A model generated the notes under the pieces. It was not told the DNA's origin. It searched no databases and was given only the letters and a program-made list of their open reading frames with translations. 64,000 nucleotides of DNA from Sabethes cyaneus. Its lineage: Eukaryota; Arthropoda; Insecta; Diptera; Culicidae. The stretch is taken from positions 34,311,347 to 34,375,346 of the forward strand of contig NC_071354.1 in assembly GCF_943734655.1 (NCBI RefSeq), written 5' to 3'. The stretch's first letter is position 1; each line of letters begins with the position of its first letter. Below, piece after piece: positions 44,478 to 54,558 of the stretch. The translations under genes and the position numbers were made by a program.

Positions 44478-45906
44478 CAGTTCCCCCACAATTATGGACC
44501 ATTTAAGCAGAAGTATGATTTTAAAACAATCAATTGTAGCGCATACTATTGTTTAGAAGCAGTTTATAAATGTTTTTAGTAACAGAAATATGTAATCTTT
44601 TAGTTGATTCAGTTATTAAACCCATTTAGTGCAAGTTTTCCACGGAAATTAAGCTTATATTATGACTGATCAAATACACAATTATGGATCACTTTTGGCA
44701 GTGGTCACAATTATGAAACAATTTTCATCATATTATGGATCAAAATAAAAATACACTTTTTGCAGCGAATTCACTCAATGAACTTTATTCAAATCATGTA
44801 ATAACATAAAAATAACATGTTTCAAATCGTATAAAAGACCTTGTGTGGCTTTTGGTCTGGCTTTAGATGCATGCTGTCCTTCTTCGAAGACACCTACCGA
44901 TCAGCCTTTGGGAATGCTTTTCGCGATTTCACGACTGATTTTTTGTCCTGAAAAAAAAATTTAGGCTCACCAGCTGCGTTGGCTCCGAAAAGACTAGTAT
45001 AGGATGAAGTTTTCTTTTTTCCGAATTGTTATTAACGATGTAGGGTCAGTGGATCTCGGAAAAGTTAATCGATGCAAGAGTTTAATTTAATCGCTGCTAT
45101 GATGCGACTCTGTATGAAACAGTGGAAAGGCGACAATAAACCGGAAAAATGAAAAAAAAAACATAGAAGGAAATCGCGCGTATGTGACCGAAAGCTCGAA
45201 GAACCAGTAAATTCAAACTCTCTAAAAAGTTAAGGAAAAAATTAACGTTTTAGATTGTTGCTTGAGAGCTAACATTCGCTTAACTTTTGCGATGAACCAA
45301 TGTATATGTACCGTCTTAGCGTTTTACTGCCTTATGTAGCTTTCCTGTCCTGCGTAATTCAGAAACAGCATTTTCCAAAAACTAAGCTTTGTGCAGCTTT
45401 CGATTCTGCTTAAAAAATGTTTGTAATAGGTGCTAAACTGTTTGAATTTGTAAAAATTACATTGGAATCAAAGTGATCCATAATTGTGAAAAATTACCTT
45501 GTTTTGGTCCCTATTATGGATCACTTTGAAAATTACTTGTTTTTACAGGAAAATCATTGGCAACCACCAATATTTCGCTGAATCGTAAAGAACTTAGCTT
45601 GATCTTTATGTACGAGTCATTTTTTGCTCGAAAATTGGTGATTATGTCACATAGCAACCTTATGAATGCGGAACGTACTGCTTATGCTGATTGAAAAAAC
45701 GACAGACATTTTGATAGATTCTCGATAACAACTTTGTACGCGCATTGAAAAAGCATCAATGTCAGGATTTAAAGGATGTTTTATGTGTTAAAAGGTAGTT
45801 AATAGGGTATATTTTGTTGTAAAAATGCTTCATACCTTCAAACAGTTTGTTTAACTGAGTAATTTAACTTGAAACACAAAAGTGATCCATAATTGTGGAG
45901 GGAGTG
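44478..45906. mobile_element. Nested TA-flanked element 3 (innermost)
   Basis: A 1,429-bp element with ends CAGTTCCCCCACAATTATGG (left) and, on the minus strand from 45906, CACTCCCTCCACAATTATGG, flanked by TA (44476-44477 and 45907-45908). The word ACAATTATGGATCA recurs at 44487 (variant), 44677, 44706 (variant), 44731 (variant) and 45513, and inverted at about 45473 and in the right TIR. The interior is AT-rich without a conserved frame, so it is non-autonomous. The CAGT start and TA target resemble pogo/Tc1-type ends; this is inference. Confidence 0.8.
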
Positions 45907-46437
45907 TAGATACAAGCATATATAACCGTTCTGTATCAAATTTGGCTGAAAAAATGCTGAATTTGCGGAATTTATTCCATTAAAGTAATTGATCGGAATT
46001 ATGAACATAATTTTTTTTCTGCTTCTAATTCCGATCACTATATCAAAGTTATAAACTGGCAAAATGCAAGCTAACCAAGTTACTATTTGGATTTTAGGAT
46101 TGATTGCAACATGATAACATGGTAGAATTATCGAAATTTTTTGACGTAGGACTACGTCTTACGGCAGTTTGTCAACCAAAATTTGGAGTTAAGCCACCGT
46201 CACGAAAGAATGAAAGATTTTGAACGCTAATAGCTCTTCCAATTTAAAACGGATTTTTATCATAAGCGATGCAGCAATTGTATGGCTTTCTTGAAAAGAT
46301 TGTTTACCAATCACTAAATAGTGAAAATTAACGAAAGCTTTCAAGCTAAAAATTCTCCATACATTTTCCGTATGATAGTCTTACTTCCAAGGCACGGACG
46401 ACCATTACATACACCAAGCTTGTGGCTGGTGCTGATT

Positions 46438-46720
46438 AGCGTAAGCAAGCATAAGCATAGGCACAAGCATAGGATTCCGTCCGTGTGCTGCTACTCCGTT
46501 ATTGACCAGGACCGATGAAAATTACAAAATGATGGCTGGAAAAAAGCATGCTTAGGACAGCGCACTGTTCCTTTTTGTGCAACCTTATCAGGTCCCTGCG
46601 TGCTGATCAATACAGACGCCGGCCAAGTCCGAATGCGGGTCCTGGTGGGATGGGAAGGAATGTTAGTCCAATACTTGTTGCTAATAAAGACCAGGGAATC
46701 CTCTGCATCCGCACAAGCAT
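46438..46720 (-). mobile_element. 5'-truncated LINE tail with 23-bp target duplication
   Basis: The bases 46415-46437 and 46721-46743 (starting CAAGCTTGTGGCTG) match at 22 of 23 positions around a 283-bp insert. The left end carries a degenerate GCATAA/GCATAGG tandem, the 3' tail read on the minus strand. The body (GTGTGCTGCTACTCCGTTAT, GACGCCGGCC, GGTCCTGGTGGGATGG) is nearly the same as in 51117-51761 and related to 24995-25060. It is a dead-on-arrival copy containing only 3' UTR. Frames here (46548-46802, 46607-46795) are not genes. Confidence 0.85.
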
Positions 46721-47079
46721 CAAGCTTGTGGCTGCTGCTGATTCAAGACAAAAAAGCAAAATAAACTTGCGTGTTTTTTGTTTACTACAGAGCACAGTAT
46801 AGCCTAGGTGCTACATTCCGATTTGGAATTTTGACCTGTTTTTATACGACAGACTTCGTAGCCTGTAAGAATACGGGACAATTGTGCTACAAATCCTTTG
46901 ACTCTTTCAGTCGAGATTCGAACATGTGACGTCTAGCTTCCTGATCAGATGATTCTAGCAAAAATCTTACAGAATTGTTGCTCAAGTTGATATTTCTATC
47001 AAACTTTGTAATAAATGTTTCTACCTTTGTCACAATTTGGTTATACAGCAAGACAGAATACTGATTTTTGTTACTCATA

Positions 47080-48174
47080 GGCGACATCCATTTAGTACGT
47101 CACGCAAATTTTGACCAAAATCTACCCCCCCTCCCCCCCTTGTCACATTTCGTCACACATTCGTGACCCCCCCTGAGAAAGTACGTCACGTAACGGCAAT
47201 CCCCCCCCCTTCACAACAAAAAAATTAAATATTCATTCCAACCTTTTTATTTAAAGCTATCAAATGAATATCAGCAAATAAAAAAAGGAAAATTTTCGAG
47301 CTTATAAGTCATCGATTCACGAATTTTGAAGATGATCTTCAATTGCTGCAATCGGATATGCTTCAGAAGTCGCTGATGTGCCGTCGATTAATGTTTAGCG
47401 CATATCTACGCCCTTTACATTCATCCACTCAAATTCGTCTGATCTAGTTGAAAGAATCAGGACTTCCAGCTGACGCCTTGCAGCAACACGCCTTGGAATA
47501 ACTTTTCTGAGGGACTTTGTCATTTTGTGTACTTCTTCAATCGTGTAATCATTCAACACTACCTTAGATGCGAAATTTAATCCGCAAGTGGCTTAAACCC
47601 TATCCTTCAGAGAGCTTTTGAGTGAGGGGCAGTATAAATTATACCGAAAAACCTTAAACCAGCCGTGGAACTTCGGTATGAGTTTTTGTTCATCGATTGA
47701 GTTCAGCACGAATATCAAGGGAAAACATTGCCGTGGGTTTCTGGTAGCATCCCGTAGCCCTTCAGGAGTTTGTGCGACTGCTATTTGCGGTTGCAAAAAT
47801 CTTTTAGGCAGGACGGTACTCAAGCAGCTCTTCAGCGGTGTACTGCATATTCTGTAAAGCCTTAATGGAGAGTTCATACTACATAGAATAAATGAGTCCT
47901 GTTCACACATATATGTTCAAAAAAGTGTTCATTCAAAAAATTTAACTATTTGTTTTAAAATCTATCAGTACGTTAATTTTATAGAAGCCTTCAATAGTTG
48001 TATCTTCAAATGAAGGCTAAATTATAATTTTCCGAATAAATTTTCCGTTTGATTTTTTTTTTCATGTGACGTCACATAACTTCATACCCCCCCTCCCCCC
48101 TACGTCACAAATCGTCACGATTAGGTCAACCCCCCCTCCCCCCTATATGCGTGACGTACTTTATGGATGCCCCC
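47080..48174. mobile_element. TIR element with CGTCAC-rich ends
   Basis: Ends GGCGACATCCATTTAGTACG (left) and, on the minus strand from 48174, GGGGCATCCATAAAGTACGT, with the match continuing through GTCACGCA. Both subterminal regions hold repeated CGTCAC/GTGACG words mixed with C-runs: CCCCCCCTCCCCCC near 47125 and its like near 48089 and 48133. The element lies within element 2. The target duplication is unclear, so the superfamily is not assigned. It encloses an unrecognised minus-strand coding remnant (next entry). Confidence 0.75.
47360..47910 (-). pseudogene. Unrecognised protein remnant inside the CGTCAC-rich TIR element
   Basis: On the minus strand the frame 47910-47593 reads 105 residues, including RFLQPQIAVAQTPEGLRDAT and SIDEQKLIPKFHGWFKVFRY. 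In another frame the upstream part gives NMQYTAEELLEYR. After the stop near 47593 a different frame gives LNDYTIEEVHKMTKSLRKVI, then PRRVAARRQLEVLILSTR and DEFEWMNVKG. These pieces look like true, charged protein sequence broken by two or three frameshifts, unlike the composition-driven frames elsewhere. It could be the element's own transposase or accessory protein, or a captured host gene fragment. I cannot identify it. Confidence 0.45.
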
Positions 48175-48577
48175 ATATGGATATAAACTAGATAAAATTG
48201 TATCATAATTTGATATATTTGTGATATGTCTTGAGCAAATTTTGTTACAATTTTAGTTATTTCAACTGCTAACGAGACCAAGTTTATAACAAAACGCAAA
48301 GGAGACTTTGTTATAAAATACTTACTATCTAGAACTCATCCTGTTATAAATTTGATATATTCATTTGGTCGGGTTATTAAACCAGTGGCTGCTGGTCAAC
48401 TGAAAGGCTCAGACGTTTTGCTTTTCTAACGCTTCTAACGTAGCGCAGTTATGAACTATCTTATTAATGCGTGTTCTTTTAATATAACAATATCATATTA
48501 TTTTGAGGACTTAAGTTTTCTCCTAGCACTTTGTTAATAGCTGGATGCATGAGGCAAATTTCTATACTGAAAAAATA

Positions 48578-48904
48578 GGGGGGCTCTGTAGCCGCAAGGT
48601 TACCGAGTCTGCTTTGACAAGCGAATGGTCGTGGGTTCGAATCTTAGTAGAATCAGGCCATTCGATGTCAAAGTAACTTTAGCATGGGTTTATTCTCTGG
48701 CCCCTTACCACTCTTCCTTCATGCTGAGTTCTACATTATCCCGAAGACGCTTCTTATGGTTAGTATAGTATGAGGACCTATTGAGGTAATGGTTTTGAAC
48801 CTCATGAGGACTCACCAGTACTAACTATAACGAGGCGAAACAGGTTTGGTATAGTAGGACATGCATCGAAGCATGGATAAAACGCTCAACACATAAGCAC
48901 GCAT
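48578..48904 (+). mobile_element. tRNA-derived SINE
   Basis: A 327-bp element starting GGGGGGCTCTGTAGCCGCAA. It carries an A-box-like word (TAGCCGCAAGG, 48589-48599, one mismatch to consensus) and a perfect B box (GGTTCGAATC, 48634-48643) at tRNA-like spacing, so RNA polymerase III would transcribe it rightward. A non-tRNA body follows. AAAAAATA occurs at 48570-48577 and 48905-48912 and is a plausible short target duplication. SINEs of this kind, such as Feilai, are known in Aedes; I cannot confirm which family this is. It depends on a LINE for movement. Confidence 0.75.
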
Positions 48905-49997
48905 AAAAAATATAAGCTTATCGTTTACTCAACAACGATAAAGCACAGAAATGCAGTGCAGAGTACAGCATACGCCCGGGAAACATTACAATAGATCAAT
49001 AATGTTGTGGTCAAAGAGATAAGCCCATACAAAAAAATTCTGAAATACTCCGATTTTAGCACTGGAACAAATTTTCGTTTTTGATATCACAAAATAGCTC
49101 ACCTACCATAAATACGGTACAGCAAGATAATATTAATATTATATTGTTTGTTTTTTTCTCACTTTACGCTATTTTACGCTACACATATACCAATATGGTG
49201 TAAAAAGTTTTCTTTAATATTCGAGGGTTTTTCGCGAAAACCAGCCTCACGAAGTTCTACGCCAACTACGCGGTCATGTCTGGAACACAACCTTTCTGAT
49301 TTGATTTTTACTATTATTTATGATCAAAACTTTATGAAAACGTCGAAGTGACCCAATTTTATTGTAATTGTAACAGTTGAACAAAGATAAAAGAAGAGGA
49401 AAGTTTTATAATCCGCTTGTCGAACTTTTGAGTACACACATTTTATGAATATTAAGCTAATGATAATAATGATCATTAACGCAAGCAGAAGATGACTGGT
49501 AGGGGGATTGTCGTCAAACTACATAAAAGCAATACATTTCAGATCCATTTGGTACGAGTTGACAAAAGTTTTTTGCTTTAACAACTCATCATGACGTGAT
49601 CGGAATTAGATACACCTGTGATCGGAATTAGAATCACAATAATTGATGATCGGAATTAGGAGCACTGATGCATCATACTATGATGCATTTTTTTTTAACT
49701 TTCGGTGAATAATTTAGGTATTTTAGTATTTTTCCATGAAACATAATTGAAAATACTTGCTAAAGACACATACTGTGTTAATAAATATCAAAGCTATGTT
49801 TTTCAGTAGAGACTCAAAGATGAATCATGCCTTATGTGATCGGAATTAGGTGCTTTCACGGTACCTATGTTTTGACATTGACGTAATGCTAATAAAGAAC
49901 GGGTCTAGGTCTATTATTAATATTTTGCATTTAAACTGTTTAATACATATAATCAAGCAAATTGTATTAGGTGTACGGATTTCGATACCGCATGGTA

Positions 49998-51090
49998 TGT
50001 AAGCTTCAAATAGAAGTAGAAAATTAGAATTCGTTGGCACTTGTAGTACGTTCACGGCTTTCGTATTTTCTTTTACTGAGACACTAAACCTGAATCACAC
50101 TGTAATTACAAATGACATTTCAGGATTCGTGGTTTTCTTTATCGAATCTGGTTTGAATAATCCAGGTTATTTTTTTTTGCTCCTGTAGTCATTTCACTTT
50201 ACTTGCCAATTATGAGACACTCTTTGTGCAATCGATTAGATTAAAACAACTTTACGTATTTGTTTATTGGTTCATTTTACGGCTCTTTAACCTTCTCGTT
50301 CAGTTCGATCTAACTAAGTTAAGCAATGCAATCATTGGACAAATGGCAGTTAAAATTAATTTCAATAGCTAATTGTTGAATTAGTCGTAAATGCTACTAG
50401 ATCTCTAATTACACCTTACATGGTAACATTTCAAGCTATTGAGGGCACTTCAAAAGGCTTACGCCACGTATTTGATCATTTCAGAGTAAACTGAAATGAT
50501 TTGTAATTAGAAGATACCATTCATTCTGCTCGTACGGACTCGTAAGAATTCCTCCTAAAAATTAGTATCGTCTGTCTTAAAGAGCAGAAAACTTACGTAC
50601 GGCAAAAGGTTATGAGCTTTTACATCTTTTGAAGTTTAATTGCTTGCAACGTAACGACCAGAGCTTGGTGGGCTTTAATTGTTTTTGACCGACCGCAATT
50701 CGTGGACGCGGATACGGTATGGTGTTAACTTGATTTATTCTCCATTTGAGCAGGCTGTAACTCACAAAAGTTTTGTATTTTTCAATTGCTTGCCACTGCG
50801 CAGAACACTTTTAATCCTCCGTCCCGTAAAACAAAAGTTATGTGGTCTCCAAGAATGACAAATACTGCGAGTAATATCTTCATGACCTCGGCCGTTGAAA
50901 TCGTAATTTTATCTTTTATATCAATCCGTCGCAAGCATTAAATTTTTATTTCGACCATTAGATTGTCAAACAAAATTAAAAACAGACACCTAGCTAAGCA
51001 TGCCGGCGGCATGTGCCATGTAACTTCACTTCTAAGAATTTGTCATTCCTCATTGTGACTTTAATTGTGCTGCTTTTTTTCTCTCAAGGA
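49998..51090. other. Unassigned DNA after the nested elements
   Basis: No gene recognised over about 1.1 kb of AT-rich sequence. The frame 49846-50055 spans the element 1 boundary and is not real. Confidence 0.35.
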
Positions 51091-51116
51091 CGTTTTTAAT
51101 GTTCTATTCTGAATTA

Positions 51117-51761
51117 AGCATAAGCGTAAGCATAGGATACCGCCCGTGTGCTGCTACTCCGTTATTGACCAGGACCGATGAAAATTGCAAAATGATGGTT
51201 GGAAAAAGCATACTTGGGACAGCACGCTATTTTTCATTGTGCAACATTATCAGGTGCCTGCATGCTGATCAATACCGACGCCGGCCACGTCCGAATGCGG
51301 GTCCTGGTGGGATGGAAAGGAATGTTAGTCCAATACTTGTTGCTACTAAAGACCAGGGAATCCTCTGCATCTTCACAAGTATTTCGGGAAAGGAATTGTT
51401 GTTAGTAGATGGGCGGAGCTAGATGGATAATGTAAGTATGTAAGCATCAGTCATATGAGACTAACCTGGATATTCGAAAATTCTCTTGTAAAGCCAGTAA
51501 CTATGAAAACTAAGACATAAAAAACACCTTTTTAACAAATTTAATATAATGCCAATGGTGCTCATATACAACCATAATTTAATTCATATCGAAAAATACT
51601 ATGCACATGCGAGATTTACGGCTCAAAAACCACGTAACAACTTGAACTTATCCGCGATCAGGGAAATCAGGGATAATGAAACGAGTCAATATAGTCCCTA
51701 AGTTGATAAGCATCTCCTCTTACCAACGCTAATATGCAGAGATATAGCGCCCTACACGCTT
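51117..51761 (-). mobile_element. 5'-truncated LINE tail with perfect 26-bp target duplication
   Basis: The bases 51091-51116 and 51762-51787 are identical (starting CGTTTTTAATGTTCTATTCT) around a 645-bp insert. The left end shows the GCATAA/GCGTAAGCATAGG tail seen at 46438. The first 300 bp match that copy closely (GTGTGCTGCTACTCCGTTAT, then GACGCCGGCCACG). The rest continues further into the element than the 46.4 kb copy, so the two were truncated at different points, as expected for target-primed reverse transcription. Non-coding. Confidence 0.9.
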
Positions 51762-51787
51762 CGTTTTTAATGTTCTATTCTGAATTA

Positions 51788-53754
51788 CCGAGTAAGTTTT
51801 AACTAGTACATATTAGTTGAAACCGACTGACAAACATATTTTCGAGAAAACTCCAAACTAGGGATATACGATTGTGCTCAACAAAAGAAATCATGACCAA
51901 ATTTTCCTCCCACTCTTCACCGTACTCTCACGACGGTTGCACGTCTCAAGAGGTGATGTAACACCATGCGCCACCCAAAAGCTCATCAACCATCAAGTTA
52001 GAGCGGCGCGTCGTAACTTAAGCGCAGTTACAAATTTCTACTGTTAGCTGTTCAAATCACCGAGTCCGGACCGAATTCGGCCAAGTTGAGAGCCTAGAGC
52101 GGATATTGACGTACACTCCCCCTCCCCCCTCCCGTTCTGTCTTCCCACTAGCCTTTTTTCTAAAGCAAATACTGCACCAAAACCGTTACGGAGTGTGTTG
52201 TCGTCGTCGTCGTAGTCATCGTCGTTCCGCCACTCGCCAGGGCCGCTAATAAGAATCTAATTTATCGGTGCTATATGTGTCTGTGTGTGGGACTGGGTAA
52301 TGTTTGCTCTGCGGCCACCACGACGGCCAGCGGCCGGTGGCCGACCCGTGATTGATTTCAGCTTGGCACGGAAATTGGTTTTCGGGGCCCGCGCCGAACC
52401 GTGTTTCTAGGTTTTTCGTGATTCAATTTGGTTGCGCAGGTTAATTGAATGCTACACGGTTTGTGACGGAGCTGTTTATCGACCGCTATCGAAAGGTTTT
52501 GTCCGCCGTTCGATTCCGAGTGTCTTTCGGCTTATGTCAGAGCATAATTGCTAACAATTTGCGGCTCTAAATTGAAGACAAAGAAAAACCAACATGCAGA
52601 TTGTGGCATTATTCCGTGAACTAGAAACTCAAACCAAGTCACACCATCATTAGGCAGCGGTTTCGGATTCGGTGATGCTTAACTCGACCGATTTCGGTGC
52701 GATCGGAATGTGGAAACCTAACGCAACCCCGTCTCTGATTGCTTTCTAATTGAATTTGATTCGGAAAAACAGTCAATTATGTGCTACCCTTTGGCTGTGG
52801 TTGACTGATTGCCACTTTTCCGCTGAAGCAGAAAATGACGGAAAAAGTCTCCGCTGCCGCCGTCTGACTGACATCGAAAGGCGAACCGAGAAGCCCCGCT
52901 CGATCGGTCGCTCGATGGCTGGCTGGCTGTCGAATTTCCCAATCCCATTCACTCTGTTAGTCTTTGGGCGGGCATCTAACTAGGTGGTAACCTCGTTGCC
53001 GTTGAAGCATGGAAATTGTTTGCTACCTACCCCAGCAGTGCATTGTTGTCCCAATCGCGAAGCCGCCAAAGTCGCGCTTCGAAAGATTTTTCCTTTTCGG
53101 GCAACCGGCGCGCCGCATCGCTCCGCGGTCGCCTGACTGCAGCTAGTCAAATGCGTTCGGTTCGGTTTAATATTTCACCGATTTTCCGCGCAAATGAAAC
53201 AGAAGCAAATACCGGTAGGCGACTTGGCGACGCACGGCGGCGGGCTTTGGGCAGCAGCCTCGGTGAAATCTGCCGCTCAAGTGCCAGTCAGGTGCAACAA
53301 CGTAGGGCTACTCACTCGAGTGTGGGCAGTTGCGTACACTGACTACTGCTGCGGCGGTTGGCAGTTGGCAGTCCGTAGTATGTGGTTGAAATCAGGTCAA
53401 TTGCAGTGAAAACAAAGTGCGAATTTGCTTCCCCGAAGCAACCGGAGCGATCGTTGGGGTTTGATTTTCAATTATGTGCTCTTTTGTTATGCTCAGAAAT
53501 AATTTCCACGCTAATTGCATTTGGGAAACCAATTTGTAGTTTCTGGCGTGAAAGTTTCTTCTGTTGCTGCCGTAGAAAAAGCTCAATCAAATTTAGTACA
53601 TCTTGGAAAGTAATTTGGTTGATAGAATAACGGATGATTTTAACGAAAAGTTATTCGTTGGGTACTTTTTCATAATTTTCCAATTGCACTATTTATTATG
53701 TCAGTCGAGGTGAGATCGGGCTAAAAAAGTACATGTTCGAGGCCCTGTACATAT
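51788..53754. other. Unique-looking, partly GC-rich DNA; possible host regulatory region
   Basis: From about 52080 to 53600 the sequence is richer in GC and CpG than its surroundings. It contains a GTCGTCGTCG run (52200-52228), CGGCCAGCGGCCGGTGGCCG near 52325-52345 and many CGCGCC/CGGCGG words. Frames 53016-53342 (108 residues, Arg/Ser-rich) and 53194-53409 show no motif. Plausible readings are a promoter with a 5' UTR exon, or conserved intronic DNA. I could not place a start codon, splice site or core promoter with confidence. Confidence 0.35.
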
Positions 53755-54288
53755 ATGGACACGAAGTTAGACACGAACTTTTACTTGAAATTAAAATTGA
53801 CGTTTTTCGTCTTATGTGTGAGAGAGATTTTACCTCTTGTTTGTCCTGCGTTTTCTCTTGCCCATTCTCGTTTTTCACTCTTCGTCCCGTTTTTTGTCCT
53901 TTCTGTTCCCTTTAGTTGGTGTTTGTTCTCATTTTCCATCCGTTTTTCCTCTATTTCTCTCGTATTCGTTTTATCTTTCCCACATTTCCCATTTTTCTTT
54001 GTTTTTTGTTTCTTTTTTTCTTGTTTTCAGTCCTGTTTTTTTAATACTTTGCACTCGTTTTTTGTTATTTTCTTTTTCGTTTTTAGTTTTTTCTCTATCC
54101 TTTTTTCCTTTTTATTCGTTTCCAGTTTTCGTATCTTTCTAACCCTTTTTATCTACTTTCATTTCTATTTTTCGTCTTTATCTGTTCCTCTTTTTCATTC
54201 CCTATTTTCTCATCTTTTCTGTCTTTTTGTTCTATATTTAGCTTCCAATTACCCCTCTCCGGTTTTCCTGTTCCCCTTTTTTCGTCTT
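53755..54288. repeat. Pyrimidine-rich tract, second copy of the 22.3 kb family
   Basis: It starts ACACGAAGTTAGACACGAAC, then TTTTACTTGAAATT, matching 22310-22350, and then becomes a T/C-rich tract of TTTTTC, TTTTCCTC and CGTTTTT words until the TTA of the MITE at 54293. The Phe/Ser-rich frames here (53755-54339, 53837-54142) are composition artefacts. Confidence 0.7.
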
Positions 54289-54470
54289 ATTAGGCCATTG
54301 CAAATAATTTCAAAAGTTTTTGTCAAACCCGAAAAATGAGTGTACGAGTTGAGTTAATGCTTCTAGCACGAAACCGAAATGGAAATTCGAACAACGGAAT
54401 TTCCGAAAATCGGCCGAAAATTTTTTCTTTAGTTTTTGCCTTTTTTCGTAGATTTTAGCATGGAAAATAA

Positions 54471-54492
54471 TCTATACCTATAAAGAAGGATT

Positions 54493-54558
<66 letters not shown>

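Larger units (their letters stand above)
44159..49861. mobile_element. Nested TA-flanked element 2 (middle)
   Basis: Ends CCGTGACCGCACATAATTGC (left) and, on the minus strand from 49861, CCGTGAAAGCACCTAATTCC. TA lies outside both (44157-44158 and 49862-49863). The word TAATTCCGATCA occurs near both ends: 44172 (variant), 44189 and 46026, and inverted at 45990, 49597, 49619, 49647 and 49837. It inserted into element 1 and later received element 3, a LINE tail (46438-46720), a TIR element (47080-48174) and a SINE (48578-48904). After subtracting these, about 2.5 kb is its own. No transposase frame is recognised. Confidence 0.75.
42867..49995. mobile_element. Nested TA-flanked element 1 (outermost)
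   Basis: Ends CCGTGTCGTATCGAAATCCG (left) and, read inward on the minus strand from 49995, CCATGCGGTATCGAAATCCG. TA lies outside both ends (42865-42866 and 49996-49997). The TIR is about 27 bp with three differences. The word AAATCCGTACA recurs inside at 42880, 43066, 43096, 43117 and 43876, and inverted at 43841 and in the right TIR, but I saw it nowhere else in the window. Element 2 splits it, leaving only about 134 bp on the right. Its own sequence totals about 1.43 kb and shows no transposase. A Tc1/mariner or pogo-like origin is suggested only by the TA target. Confidence 0.75.

Noticed and set aside
46548..46802. An 84-residue frame, nearly repeated at 51099-51422
   Set aside because: Both lie in non-coding 3' tails of one LINE family; the similarity is at the DNA level and the frames differ.
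48589..48643. A functional tRNA gene
   Set aside because: A and B boxes are present, but no cloverleaf with matching acceptor stem could be drawn, and a non-tRNA body follows, as in a SINE.
53755..54339. A 194-residue hydrophobic frame
   Set aside because: Same pyrimidine-rich composition effect. It runs into the MITE at 54293, so it cannot be one gene.
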